Shown one piece after another: positions 37,260 to 51,200 of a stretch of 64,000 bases of DNA. The stretch covers positions 8,968,835 through 9,032,834 of the forward strand of contig OY821744.1 of assembly GCA_963682055.1 (NCBI GenBank), read 5' to 3'. Origin of the DNA: Primula veris (Eukaryota; Streptophyta; Magnoliopsida; Ericales; Primulaceae). Made by a program: the position numbers and the translations under genes. Position 1 is the stretch's first letter, and every line of letters begins with the position of its first letter. The notes below the pieces were generated by a model. That model saw only the letters and a list, made by a program, of their open reading frames with translations, had not been told where the DNA came from and searched no databases.

Positions 37260-37803
37260 TGTTGGGTACGTTGTAAATAAACACAATAATTTCTACATAA
37301 AAGAAATGGACAAATAAACAGAAAATGGTTTCCTCAAATATATAATTATCAATTACAACCTTCAAAATTAAGAGTATGTAAATGATACCGAAATGGACTA
37401 AAGTCCGAGACGAGGTAACTGCAAGCAGTTTCCCTTAAACGATATTTGCTCCGCCACCTCTGCTTCTGGCTAAATGGGGCACTTCGTTCCCAAGGTACAA
37501 CGTCTATCGCATGTGACTCGGCGGAAACGGCACCGAGCCACGGTCGGGCCGTTGGTGGTGCGGTACTCTCTCTCTATATGTATGCATGTGTATTTTTCTG
37601 TGAATATGTGTATATGCCATGTATAAAAGTTGTCTTGGAAAGATTAGGCCAAAAAAGGGACCAAGACCATTATTTTGTAAACATGCAATGTGTAACTCAT
37701 TTTACAATTTAAAGACCCACATAAATGGGGAGAATGAGTGGTTTTTGTAACCACTAAATTAAGAGAGCATTCACTCAAATAAAATCACTTGGTTTTTCCA
37801 ACA
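37260..37803 (-). repeat. 3' LTR of the LARD-like element
   Basis: Near-identical to 43344-43887. It contains a spurious 88-codon plus-strand frame present in both LTRs. Left boundary TGTTGGGTACG, right boundary TTCCAACA followed by the complement of the polypurine tract. Confidence 0.9.
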
Positions 37804-40800
37804 ATCCCCCACATGAATGCGATCTAAAACATGCAACGTGCAACTAAATGCAATCGAGAGAACCACGAGAATTCACTGCATAAGGACAGGTAGCGCGTGC
37901 ATTGAACCTGCCATAGTGATGTAAAATCTGATATTCTACTATTGGGTAGCCTTAAAGCCTTGAACCCTTTAGCGTTTGTGCATACCAGGGTAATACTCAC
38001 ACAGTGTCCTCTCTACACCGCTTACTAAGCCCTTTGGTTGTTGTCCATATTTGGCTCTGGACTGCCTTGGCAAATTCAACCGAGTGCTCTAGTGATTTAG
38101 CCCTAGATCATCACATAGTATCGGCCATACACACTCGTTATACGTGATTTTCAAGTCAAGGGTGTCCTGACTCACCCCACTCGACCTTCGAGATGCTTGA
38201 TTCATTAAGAGACTCATACTCACCCATAAAATGGTACAGGTCTATCACTCTTTCATCATAGAAATGGGCTGAGAACTTATGTTCCCGAGTGCTTTGTTCG
38301 GTTACCCGCACAATTCAGTTTCCCATTGAACCCGAGACTGAAGTTTCCAGTTCAGGTTGGGTTGCCTATGCGAAGATTTCCAATTTATTGGGCTTCAAAC
38401 CCCCCATTTCCCTCGATGATGCTCTAACTCCTCCACGAGTCAAGCATTTTGTATATGGATCCGCATTATTATCCTTAGACCTTTCAAAGTTTAGGGATAC
38501 CACAATTTTTGCTAGCAATTCCTCTTACGGATTTGTGTCTCCGACGAATATGTCTTGACTTTGTCGGGACTTTCCATTATACAAATTATTCTGATCCCGT
38601 TTAATAACTGACTGACTGCAGCAGTACACGTCTATTGCGGGAATAGATTTTGGCCACTTGGAATACCTCCCAAGACTTCTCAGCCAATCTGCCTCTTCTG
38701 TAGCTTGACGTTATGAATTCTAACTCTACAGTTTCTCCAACTATGCAGGTCTATTTTACAGACCTCCATAAGACTGCAACCTCTTTAACTACAAACATAT
38801 CCACTAATGGACCTTGTACTGTTAAAGTTTGAGATACACTTGGTATCTAAATACCCTCCAAACATTTTGGACATCTCGTATAATGCAGTTCATGATTGGC
38901 AGTATACCTCATGTATCTGAGAAGCCTCATTGGCAAACTTACTGAGTCTGCTCACTGAGTTGGCTATAACTGGTCTAGTGCAGTTCTTGACGCACAAGAG
39001 ACTACCTAGGATAAGTTAGGTGTTTGTTTTAGTCCATATAACGACTTAACAAGTTTTCGCACCTTGGCTTACTTTACACGGAACCACGACCCAATGGGTT
39101 GTTCCTAATTCTCTAGATCTCCATTTATAAAACACATGTTCTCATTAATTAATGATGCGTCCTTTTTATAGAGATTAGAGTATAGACATTAAAATTATCA
39201 AAACCGTCAGTTTACTTAAAGTAATTGACTTTATTTCTCACGTGCCTATCAAACTCATTGTTGATGGCATCTTCCCATATACACATTATATGGATAACAT
39301 TGATTATTTCAATGTCGTCGATTCACCTTCACTCATGAAGGTCAAGGGACAAAGGAAGTTTCATTACTTACCCTTTTACAATGTCGATGCACTTCATCTT
39401 CCTTAAAAGATTCACTTTCCCCAATTTTCCAGCACCGTTAGAGTGTTCACTTGTCTTGGGTAGCGTAATGCTTTGAACCCTCAACGTATTGATCACACTC
39501 GCCAGGCGTTAAGAGTTTTTGCGGAAAAATTTCTCTTTTAGAAAATACGCTTCTCGGGCATAGAACAATGTTCTATATGCACTTTAAAGCCATGTGCCTT
39601 ATTCACTAGAAACCGATCAACACTATATTTTGTGCTTATCCGAAGAACACACAATCTACCATTTTCGATCCTATCCAAATCTTTTAAGGAACAAGAATTG
39701 AGACCTTTCTTAGGTAGCACCAAACTTTCACGAACTTATAGTCAGACACCATGCCTTCTATAATTCTGACTGTTTGGTCCAACTTCCTAAGCGATAGTTT
39801 GTTCAACACATAGCTTGCGGAAAGCTCACTTTCCGTACAAATTCAGAGTTTAATCCTGAACTTCTCAACATGATATTCATCGTTTAAGAACTACATTTTT
39901 GCTCGAGAGCATAATAAGTCGTTCTTTAACGATTGGTGTCATTCCATCAACACAATTATGTGAACGGTGTCTCATATTCACCGTTTCAATCACACTTATC
40001 ATGTATTCATATCCATGTGAATATACCATTTCGAAACTAGTTAGACAATATCTAACACTTCCAAAAATAGTCTATCATTTAATGATTAACACTTAATCAT
40101 TGGATTAAAGTTGGTAGATTAACACAACAGAACACCCATGATTAAACATGTTTTCTGATAAGCCTTAATCCTCAACAATAGAATTCACGTATTCATTCTT
40201 ACTTGAATGAATATCTCGACTGATTTATCTTTACTTCTCATCAAGTAGACATATCAGTGTTTAATACATCCATCAATAAATTGAGGAAATATCTTTTAAA
40301 CCCTTTTTGGTTTTGCACTTATCTCAAATGCATCGAACCATTTGGTTATGTACTCCGTTCGAAACTTCGAACTGAAGGCTTAGCAATACATTTCTTCAAA
40401 CACAAACTCATATTTGTGTTTCAATTTAAATAATAGATTTAGAAAAATAAAACATTTAACCTTTTATATTTTCATCACCTACTATATCATGTCAAATCAG
40501 TGACTTGGTTGAATAATTCAACATGTCATTATTGACCACAAAAGTATCGACTAAAATGCTCATTTTGAACAAATAGTCACTCATATATTGCCACAAACAA
40601 GCAAACTTATCACAATTTGATCCTAGTGTTTTGGCTACTGAAAGGCTATTGCCCTTTAGGTTTCAAAAACCACTAGTCATGATTCAGATTTGTATGATTG
40701 CACTTGTTAGTAGATTTCAAACGTTTTCACACATTAACGCCCCCACAGTTTGTGCATTCCCTTTGTTCTCACTCAGAACATGCACACTGTTATAGAGAAA

Positions 40801-42791
40801 CTTAATCGGTTTCAAGATGGTAAATGAACAATATCATTTATTTTAGACGTTTTAAATCCATACCAATAAATCGTTAAATATTCTTCCACTCGCCCGCAGA
40901 CGTTATGAGTTACGTTTAGATTCTCGATCTACAGGATCAACGGGTTACCCCCACATTTGTGGGACCCTTGGGGTCCTCTCCCAATAATAGTAATATAATA
41001 TTACATTACTATTCTCAATAATAGCAAGCTCAATATATTCACAATATGTTTTACTAACAAATTAATAATATGTTATTTCAACAAATTATTAAATGTTTTT
41101 CCAACAAATAAATAAGATGTTAATTTCAACAAATTATTAAATGTTCTTTCAGCAAATTAATAAGATAATATTTCAACGAGTAATAAATTAGCCGATATTT
41201 GTTTATTATTAAAATAAAACTCAACGGTCATTTATAATTTGTTTAATCATCAAATTATTTGCTCTTGGATGAACAAAGTTGGTTATTAAATAACCTTTCA
41301 TCCAAATATGTAACCGATTCGTCATTGCAATTCGTAGATAGCTAATAAAGTTCTCCATAAATGACAACAACGACTGTCGTTACAATAATTTATAACTCTC
41401 CAAATTAAATTACGATTAATCACAATTAATAAGAAGTTATAAATACTCGTCATTAATCTTATTAATGATTACCGTTATAAATTTTTTTAACCCTCCAAAT
41501 TAAATTGCAATAAATCACAATTAATAAGGATATCACCCATTATATCACCACATTAGTGGTTTTAATAATGGTGGTTTCAAATTTGTAACCTCCGTCGTTA
41601 ATATGCACTCATGCAAAATTAATAGGAGTTACACCGGCACCCACAATGTTCTGGTCAGTTCCAGCACCCACTGTGTTCCGGACATTTCCCGCATGAAACT
41701 GTTTGTTATCTCAAATAACAAACATGCACAATCTAATTTTGAAAAATGAAACTAAAACTCATCCTTCGCAAACACCAAATTTCTATAACCACGCATGGTT
41801 TCAAGAAACTGATTTTGCAAGAGTATTATAGTTCATTCCCGAGAAAGATTATCAAATTCTGAAAGATTTATTCAACTGTAAACACCAGATAAATCTGATT
41901 TTACAAAGAATAATCTCAGAATTTAAACAATGTCTGTCGTAAGCCCCAAATTCTGAAAATCAGAAAATGGTTTTACAAGAACTATTTCGAAACCAGTTCT
42001 GTCGTAATCCCCAATTTAATGGCTTTTACTAGAATTGTTTCGAATAATCACCAATCCTCCAATTCCATGTTAAAGATCCATGTCTACACAAATACTCATT
42101 GGAAATTGTTAGTAATTTATTAACATGAAAATAATAAACATGTATAAAATTCACTAACAATATAATGTAACGAGATTACTCATAATATGAATGATAATAA
42201 ATCCATTTATTAGTAAATTATTCACATGACTTATTATATTAATAGTGCAAAAAGAAACGGTTTCGTAATGTGTCTCAATACCCATTACAACAAAAAATTA
42301 ATCACCATTTAAGTCCAAAATTAAACTCTATTATTTCCTGACTTTAAAACGGTTACACAATCTGTGTATTATATCCTCTGGAATAACAAACTGAATAATA
42401 ATTTAATCCATGTAATTCCTTAATAACACTTCCTTTTGAACATAGTCCCCGATCAAATCAAATGAAACTATCTCCTGGGCAAAAAAAAGTCTATGTCCGG
42501 ACATGTACATGCTTAATATGCTTCCATACATACACACGAGGATATTACAGAAAGTGAAAAATTCTTATAGACCATTAGTAATTTAGTATAACAGAACCAT
42601 CTCACATAATTAACATGTAGTATTTATAAAATACAAAATGTAGAATACAAATGCATGCAATACAAGTCACTGGCTGAAGCCACTACCTTCCAATTAGGAA
42701 TTATGGTCTTAACAAGGAAATTGTCGAATACCCATCTAAACCAATTCATACAAGAATTATACATTTGGCTTATAACATTCTTAGATCACAC

Positions 42792-42929
42792 TCAATAATT
42801 ATAAAATAGTACTATATACATATAATTCAGCCCCATCCATATCTAAATCTTATTTCCGCCTCAATAATTATAAAATAGTACTATATACATATAATTCAGC
42901 CCCATCCATATCTAAATCTTATTTCCGCC
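42792..42929. repeat. 69-bp tandem duplication inside the LARD-like element
   Basis: 'tcaataattataaaatagta' starts at 42792 and 42861; both copies run to 'cttatttccgcc' with no difference seen. The copies look very recent. Confidence 0.9.
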
Positions 42930-43343
42930 ACTGATTGGGCTTTTTGTCTACTTTTTTTCTCATGGTCACCCTGTCTACCTAGAATTCCTCAAACCACATT
43001 AATACAACAAAACTACACATACATAATATATATAACAGAAGGGATGGATAAAAACTGACCGGGTCAGGGTAAGAGCTGTGAACTGCACCGTTACCAGACA
43101 AAGCAGAAACCTTTTTTACAAAATTCACGTCTTTGTTTTGTGAAAACAAATAAACCCTTTAAAAATAATAATGATTATAACAAACCGAAACCATTATAGC
43201 CATAAACAACAAATTCCCGAAACCAAAGATTAAGAGAAAATAATTTTACTAAGAACGATTACGGATAAAGAAATAATTTTCTGTAAATCCATACACCGAA
43301 ATTATTGTATTAACGTACCAAACATACAACTATCGTTTAAGAT

Positions 43344-43887
43344 TGTTGGGTACGTTGTAAATAAACACAATAATTTCTACGGAAAAGAAATGGACAAATA
43401 AACAGAAAATGGTTTCCTCAAATATATAATTATCAATTACAAACTTCAAAATTAAGAGTATGTAAATGATACCGAAATCGACTAAAGTCCGAGACGAGGT
43501 AACTGCAAGCAGTTTTCCTTAAACGATATTTGCTCCGTCACCTCTGCTTCTGGCTAAATGGGGCACTTCGTTCCCAAGGTACAACGTCTATCGCATGTGA
43601 CTCGGCGGAAACGGCACCGAGCCACGGTCGGGCCGTTGGTGGTGCGGTACTCTATCTCTATATGTATGCATGTGTATTTTTCTGTGAATATGTGTATATG
43701 CCATGTATAAAAGTTGTCTTGGAAAGATTATGCCAAAAAAGGGACCAAGACCATTATTTTGTAAACATGCAATTTGTAAATCATTTTACAATTTAAAGAC
43801 CCACATAAATGGGGAGAATGGGTGGTTTTTGTAACCACTAAATTAAGAGAGCATTCACTCAAATAAAACCACTTGGTTTTTCCAACA
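43344..43887 (-). repeat. 5' LTR of the LARD-like element
   Basis: Near-identical to 37260-37803. On the minus strand it begins TGTTGGAAAAACCAAGTGG and ends CGTACCCAACA. Substitutions against the left LTR are scattered, without indels that I noticed. Confidence 0.9.
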
Positions 43888-43920
43888 TATTACGCTCTAC
43901 ATATAAATATAGAGACTTCA

Positions 43921-44298
43921 AGAGCATTCACGTCGATATGTGCATAATTTTCTTCAAGAGTGAAAATTTTATTTTTTATTATTTAAAAAGTCATTTACAA
44001 TTCATATAATTTTATAATCTTTCTAAAACATTTATCTATTTATATATTATTATTATCATATAATTTTATAGTCTTTCTAAAACATTTATCTATTTATATA
44101 TTATTATTATTTTTTGAAGTACAAAAGCAATAAGTTAATTAAGTTGGGTTCAATAATTTATTCTTTATTTATAAAGAGATGTCATGGTTCTCTCTAAAAA
44201 TAAAGAGTGAATTATGAGTTTGATGTGAATGATTTTTATACCTAAACTTCTCAAATTTTTAAGAAAGTGAATTATGAAAAGTGAGATGTGAATGCTCT
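43921..44298. mobile_element. MITE with AGAGCATTCAC ends
   Basis: Left end AGAGCATTCACGTCGATATG; inverted right end AGAGCATTCACATCTCAC. 378 bp, no coding capacity, with an internal 54-bp tandem duplication. GAGCATTCAC-type ends recall PIF/Harbinger-derived MITEs; the target duplication is not clear. Confidence 0.7.
44003..44110. repeat. 54-bp tandem duplication inside the MITE
   Basis: 'catataattttata(a/g)tctt' starts at 44003 and 44057 and both copies continue through 'tctaaaacatttatctattt' to a TAT-repeat tail. Confidence 0.9.
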
Positions 44299-46607
44299 AA
44301 CATAGTTGAAAATGCTCCTAGACACAATTATTAAATTATAACCAATCATTTTTTTATATGTTTAATGATAATAAAGTGAGCACATATAACAAGTGATAGA
44401 GTTGGGTTGTGTTGTAATTTACGTAACATTACTCAAATATAACTGAACCGAATCAATTGCCTATATATTTTTAAATATCATAAATATAATTTACAAATAT
44501 AGTTATAAAGTTTTGCAAACAAATATGTGAGTTAAATCTATACCATTAACACAATAAAGTAATAATGAGCCATAACACACTACCAATCATTACATCTAGA
44601 GATAATTTATACACACGGGTATGGATAACACAATATCCATACCTGTGTGTCTATCTTCGCAAACCATTGGTGTACGATCTTTGCCTCTTCGAGGTTTGTT
44701 TTCTCACCATTGTTCTAGCAACTGGTGTTTCAAAGGCAAACAAAATAGAGGAGATTGGGAAACTTGTACCTATAAATAAATTTCTCTTTCAAATAATACC
44801 CTTGAAGTTTCTCAAGTATTCATACCTTAATAGTTTACTTTATGTTATGATTTTATCAAATTTTTTGTGAGAACAAACCAATTATAAGCATATATAACTT
44901 ATAAGCAGAAGAAGAAGAATACGAATAAATGGATTTAACCAAAAGATTCGATCAATCTCTAGAAACAGTAAACATCAGTGCTTAGTTGCTAACGATCTTT
45001 ATCATGAATATAATCGATAAGAATAAATATCCCAAACCGGGTCTTATTAAGGTTTTACCTTTGGACAAAAAAATTGATGATATAATCATGAACGATAGCA
45101 TCACCACCAGTCCTCTCCATTTATTTCAACAATCATGTAAAACTCAAATTGACTACCAAACTTAGATTCCATCCCTATGCAACTAATTACATCCTGAAAT
45201 GGAGAAACTGCCTAACACATAAATAAACTAATAACTACAATTGTAAGATTATGATTTGAAGTTACACAAAAACGTCATCAATTGCCAAAAAGAAAGAAAA
45301 AAACATCAAAATTTATAGATCCAGCTTTGGAACTATAAGTTGAATACTATGAGTGTCATGTTCAAAACATCACAAAATCGGGAAATTAAACACAGTAAAA
45401 AAAAACAAAAATCAAAAATTCTTCCACAATCACTATTCAATCAATAATGTTAATTAGTACACAACTCAAAAACCAGATTAGTATGTGTGTGCCATGATGT
45501 GCACCAGATTTTGAATTATATTTTAGCCTTTTAGGGACCACCTGTACAAAGTATATAAATCTAGTTTTTTTTTTGTTGTGCATGCACATAACATATTATT
45601 GCTATTGAATGATAAAGTTGAATACTAAGAGCATTTGGTTAGAATTAAAAGGATTATAGTAGTACTACATTTAAAACAACAATATATCCCAATCACATTA
45701 CATTGAGAGAGCATCCTTATTCTCTTTATTTGTGTGTGCCATCCTTTTTCTGCCATAATATATCTCTCTCTATCTCTTCTCTTGTTTCATTTCGACTATT
45801 TTGATACAAGTTATAAGTCGGTCAAAATTGCACGTAGTTTCGTAATGAACAATTAAATGGAACCGGAATGAATAACAAGATAATGGTTGTGTATTTAAAA
45901 ATGTGTGTGTGGTGAGGACAACTCACACATTTAACAAAATATTTGCTCTTTCATCTGTATCCCCTCTTTCCATCCACCTAAATTTTAATGATATGGAAAT
46001 TTTTAAGATTCACCCAATTACAATCCGTGTTTAGTTCACAATTTATCATGTAATCTTGCAAATTGCAATGATTAAATTTGATGTTTTTCTTAAAGGTACA
46101 AGTGTATAACTATACCATACACATGGATTCTTTTTTATCAATATGTAATAAATATGTGGTGGCCGATTGAATTAAAGTTTTAATATTTTTTTCGCTGTAT
46201 ACTTTATCACCTAGAAAATTGAAATATGTATGTTTCAATTAAAGGTTTTAGTTTTAGATCTTTAGTAAAGATAAAAAAAAAAAAAAAAAAACAAGGAAAC
46301 GAATGGAAAATGTGTGATCTAATTAAGAAAGAAGGGAGAAGACTTTTTGTTGTGTTCACAAACTCTAATTTAGGTGTTATTTTTTCATGTGTTGTGCAAC
46401 ATGATGGAAATATGATAGAATGTGACCCCTCTAGATCTACATTGGGCATGACCTGAAATTGCCTTCCTCATTCGATTAAGGAGAAATGGTCCTCCAAAAG
46501 CTAATTGGTAAATTACATGGACTTTTTCTTAATAAGCATTAAACATGATAAAAATTGATTAATTGTATTTTTTTTAATTATGAACCTTCGCTTTGAACGT
46601 ATCATAC
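44299..46607. other. Intergenic, no gene seen
   Basis: AT-rich DNA. Short frames at 44565-44870 and 46207-46456 have no recognisable domain. A truncated Stowaway end is at 45788-45872. Confidence 0.5.
45788..45872. mobile_element. Truncated Stowaway (one end only)
   Basis: Contains 'ttttgatacaagttataagt', 'ggtcaaaattgcacgtagtt' and 'gaacaattaaatggaaccgg', the right-hand half of the Stowaway family in this window. The other half is missing. Confidence 0.7.
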
Positions 46608-46742
46608 CACTACAACAAAATTGAGATTTAGGGACAATTTATTTAGAAACAATCAAAATTTGTCTCTAAATTGTATTTTTTGAAGACAAAAATAAATTTT
46701 TAGTGACACAAATATTTTTGTTCCCTAAATGTATTTGTTATA
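46608..46742. mobile_element. CACTA-like MITE
   Basis: Left end CACTACAACAAAATTGAG is a typical CACTA MITE end; the right end TTTGTTATAGGG is degraded. Interior phrases about 'gggacaa', 'tttgtctctaaat' and 'tgaagacaaaaa' are shared with 25815-25978. Confidence 0.65.
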
Positions 46743-46839
46743 GGGAAAACTATATATTGCAAGGTAAACATGTACCGTATTTGTTATAAGGGTAAGCATA
46801 AAAGTTGCAAAAAATATCAAAATTTTATTAGAGTTGAAC

Positions 46840-47397
46840 CAAGGGGCGGAACCAACATAGAGCTAAAGGGGTCACATGACACCCTTAAATTATGAAAATT
46901 ATACCCCTACTTTGTATAATGTAGCATATGTAAATACAAATGTTAGATATTGATTTTTAGTAGTTAGTTTAGTGTAAACTTATGCTATCTGATTGTGAGA
47001 TTATATTAAGAGAATTGCAATAAAAAAACCATAATTTCAATGTCACATTTAGTGTATCCCTATATTTTTTAAGTTCAATAGCATTGGACACCAAATATTA
47101 AAAAAAACATATAGGTCTATTAGATTTCTAGCCAACCATATACTTAAATTGTGAGTATTAAAATTTTCAATTCCAAATTAATGCAGTATTTTTTTTAATA
47201 AGTAGTTAACATAAATTTGAATTGTCTTATATTGGTTTTTCGAAACCCTTTCCACGATTAAAATGTTTATCAATATTATTGTAACAAATGTTGATGGACT
47301 CCTACTTTGATTTTGACTTTAAAAATTTATTTTGCCTTTGTTTATTTGTAAATAAGAGTCGTGTCCCTACTCAAACAAAGCTCTAATTCCGCCACTG
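46840..47397. mobile_element. hAT-type element, 558 bp
   Basis: Left end CAAGGGGCGGAACCAACATA; inverted right end CAGTGGCGGAATTAGAGC. Flanks AGTTGAAC and AGTTCTAC match at 6 of 8 positions, consistent with an old hAT target duplication. No transposase. Confidence 0.6.
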
Positions 47398-48292
47398 AGT
47401 TCTACAACAAATTTGGATTATTGAAAAAGTAATTGGAAAACAATGAAGTCACAACTAACTTACGTAGATGCCCTTAAAATCGTGGAACTAAATAGTGAGT
47501 TTGGTGACAATGAGCAGGGTATATTGAGTAAAATTACTTTATACTATACCAGTATATACTTATTTGAACCTCTTATCTTTTCTTATCTATAGGCGACTAT
47601 TAACTAACTAAACAATGATATAATTTAACATTGTCTTAATTTCTAATTTTTTATAAAAATTTTATTAATGTACATGAATTTGCCTCAAAACAGGTTGATT
47701 TGTCAGCAAGATAACTTATTTAACGATGGGGGTAGTAGTTAAATGAGGAAAATTAGAAAAATATAATTTACAAGATTTTTTTTATCAATAAGTCAAAAGG
47801 TGATGTTTTTCCTCCAAATTTTCATTTTATGACGCCTAATACGGTCACGGTATACAAATATCGGGCGACTAGGGAGGGGAAGTGCACCCATCGCTACTTG
47901 CAAGTGTCATCGAAGAGTTTCCATCCTATGTTCACAATCAATGGAGTAGATAGAAAACGTTAGTTAGTCTCTTGAGAATTTGTTAAATAAATATTGTTTG
48001 ATTATAGAAAACCATATTTCCCCTATAAGATCCTAAAAAAAATCAGACCACAACAAGTTTTCCAAAGAGTCCAGACTCCAATTAAAGGTGCTAAGAACCT
48101 AAAGTAAAAGTACCCAAATGATTAATAAACTTTGAAATGTCAACAAAAAATCGTACAATATAATATCCACTATTGTATGGTAACGAACAAACAGAATGAC
48201 AATGAATTTTTATCCTCTTCTGTAGTTGCTCAAAAGAATTAATGAATCAAATAATTAACCTCAAACTATTTGGCAAATTTAATTACCAAAAC
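47398..48292. other. 3' flank of the IQM gene
   Basis: AT-rich intergenic DNA with no gene seen. The part near 48292 should include the 3' UTR. Confidence 0.45.
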
Positions 48293-51200
48293 TTATTTAC
48301 AAAGGGGAGACGGGTCTGTTGTAAACCGCCTTTTCGGAAGAAACTCTTCATCAAAGCTATTCGGCGTTGATCGTGGAGATGAGTTTGGACTCGAATGGAA
48401 ACCACTTCTCGGAGATAAAACATTTTTTCTCGGAGATGAAACATTTTTTCTCGGAGATAAATCCAACTGCTCCAGGGCATGTGACTGGAGCTTGGAAGGA
48501 TAGTCTCTCATACAACCTATGCGAGGTCCTGCTCCCGTACTCCATTTGCAAGATAATTGTTTTCCAAGTTGAAATGATTCCATATCTTTATGCGAATTAA
48601 TCCTTTTCATAATACATTCTTTGGAAATAATCTCTTCATTGTTTTCATCACCATCAAATAGAGCTTCAACTATATCATAAGACGGGGATCTAGTTGTCAA
48701 GTTATCGGTACATGAATCAGAAGACTGATTCTCGAAACTTGATGTTTCAAGAAAAACATTCCCATTCCGAATAGAGAATTTAGACAATTTTCTTAGAATT
48801 GGCATTGGACAGGAAGGCTCAGGTGTAGAATTGGATGTTGATAAAATATTAGAGTCTAATGATAATTGGTCCAACTCAACGGTTTGTGTATCAAGCTGAA
48901 AGTCTTGAGATGAGTTACTTCTTGGATGAAGATTGTCACGTTTGCTAACGGAGTTCTCGTCATCTTCTGGGTCCATCTGATGAGACATAAGGTAGATTAG
49001 ATCTCTAAATAGTAGTACATATGTAGATTAATAGCAGGTTTAATCACAAATTTGAAATATAGAAGGTTTTTTAGCTATTACTTATGGTACTGCAACATTT
49101 GACAAAAAAATGCTTTATTAAATCTCCGCAAAAAAAAAAAAAAACTCCTCGAATAAGTCTAACTATTAATAATGGAAGAAACTTCTTTAGGGTATACATC
49201 TTGAACAGATTACAAACATTCTGATTGCGAATGTGTGTATGTTATAATCAAAACTAGCAAGTACAGTTTTTTAAGACAGAATTTATCTCTCCCCTAATCC
49301 AACCATATTCATTTCAGGGAGATCCTTAGATTACGCTGCGACATAAAAAAAAAGTTGTTTGGTTGCAGCTTATAGGCTGACCTTTTTCTCTTAAAAAAAA
49401 GAAGGCACGCGATTGACCAGCTTAAAAGCTGACCTTTTCTGGCGATACAAGGAAATTAGAAGTTGCAACAATAATAATTAAGCTTATTTGCTTAGAAGCG
49501 TCATCTGAACAAGCCTAAATAACGAAGCTTTGCTAATCACTGGTTCAGTTATACCTTAACGTTGGTGAGATCCACATTGTTCCTCCTGAGAAACGACACG
49601 AAATCCTGAAAGTTCTCAGCTGTTGGCCTATAGTGCCCACTGTGAGGCCAAATTGCCTATTAGAAGCCGAAACAAATTTCAGTTACAAAAACATTGCCAA
49701 CTTAATGTTAGACAAAATCAAAAACAATATTTGATCTGAAAATTAAGTGCTCAACTAATTATGATATTTCAAAAAGGCATTTCACATCTTATTACCTTCA
49801 GAGAACCTTGTTGAACAACTATTCTTCCTGCTGAAGATGTGGCTCCACCAGCTAAGAAGCTCGAATGCTGAAAAACGCCTTTTCTTTTTCGCCCAATATA
49901 TAAGCTCATAGAAGTACTTAATACAAAAATCCATTTAACACTGTCAGTTTCTCCGAATGTATCAACCAGTATACCAGATTTTTTGTATATGAACTTCCCA
50001 TTATTCACCACAACTTCATAATTCAATCTCTCCAACTGCAAGAAAATGACGGGCATAATCCCTAATAAGTCACATAAGGGAAAAGAACTAAAACTTTAAA
50101 GATGTTTATCTGCACGTCTAGCGATATGACGGTGGAGAGAGTTTGAGTACCCGATTCTACTATCAATATTTGGCACATTGATAAATTTGGGGAAAATTGC
50201 ATTGGATAGCATAGACGTGTTTAGACCTAAAATGTAATATAATCATGCGCTCAATCTTCCTTGTATATTAGTGCGACTTCCAGTGATGTTATTTTGGATT
50301 TGACGGATTTTCAAGCTTTTACAATGGTGATGTTGTTTGGCAACACATTTTTATAAAAAAAATGAGAGAACCGTAATTTTAGATTTAACTCTTTTATGTA
50401 ACCGGAACAATTTTGCCCTGGATATTAACTCATATAGAAATAATGAACATGGTACTTAATGACTCACCGGACCAAGATATTTGATGCATTGGTACTGAAG
50501 TTTAGATCGGGGGATTTCTTCGATAAGATTAATTTGCTTGCCTTCTCCAATGTCAAGCCTGTATTTCCATATAAATATGTTTAGAGACCATGATTATAAT
50601 TTTTGAAGAAAAAAACACAGTAGTATGAAACTACATTCAGTTAAAAATCGAAATAACATACCAATAGAAGAAAGGCTCTAGGCTCTGAGATTGAAGCCAT
50701 TTATTAAAGTACGGGTGAAGATTGTGTCCGTAACGATGTCGAGGGTCGATCTGCAAAACCAACATAAAAGGTGTTGTCAATAACCAAAATACAAAAAGTT
50801 GATAAGATATATACAAAAACAATAAATGCAAGTTTCTACACAAACATTATATTTGATCTCAGTTTGGTCCTTCACTATTTTATTGTAGTAATCAAGCCCT
50901 ATCAGAGAATTGGTTACAGCTTGTTGTAACTTATTGAAGATTTGACGACTTGGCTTTTGCCTTATCTCAACCGAAATATTGATTACTGAGGTACATTGGA
51001 TGAAATGAAAAACTCAGCAGCACCACATTTTCCATTTCAAATACGGAAAAAAGTTGAGATTGCGACTAAAGCTTGTGCATGGAATCTTTGTGATGGAAAA
51101 GATAATGTTATTACTGGTTCATGATATTTTGAGAAGACATTTTTTTCCTTTACATTTCTCCGTATACAAATATTGTGCCAGACGGAGCCTAAAAGTGTTG

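Larger units (their letters stand above)
37260..43887 (-). mobile_element. Complete LTR element without coding capacity (LARD-like)
   Basis: Two 544-bp LTRs (37260-37803 and 43344-43887) enclose about 5.5 kb. A perfect 5-bp duplication TATTA flanks the whole (37255-37259, 43888-43892). Orientation is minus: the purine-rich tract ATGTGGGGGAT directly precedes the left LTR on the minus strand, so that is the 3' LTR. Both LTRs are bounded by TGTTGG...CAACA. The interior has only short open frames and no recognisable gag, protease, RT, RNase H or integrase, suggesting a large retrotransposon derivative. No standard tRNA-Met primer site (TGGTATCAGAGC) follows the 5' LTR. The LTRs differ at roughly a dozen positions (about 2 percent), pointing to a fairly recent insertion. 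Confidence 0.85.

Noticed and set aside
38289..38558. 89-codon plus-strand frame inside the LARD-like element as a possible gene
   Set aside because: It runs against the element's orientation and shows no retroviral or host domain I recognise.
37446..43796. Two matching 88-codon open frames at 37446-37712 and 43530-43796
   Set aside because: They are the same chance frame within the two LTRs of one retroelement, on the strand opposite to its orientation.
44565..44870. 101-codon plus-strand frame
   Set aside because: No recognisable domain, AT-rich composition like the flanks, no splice or promoter context.
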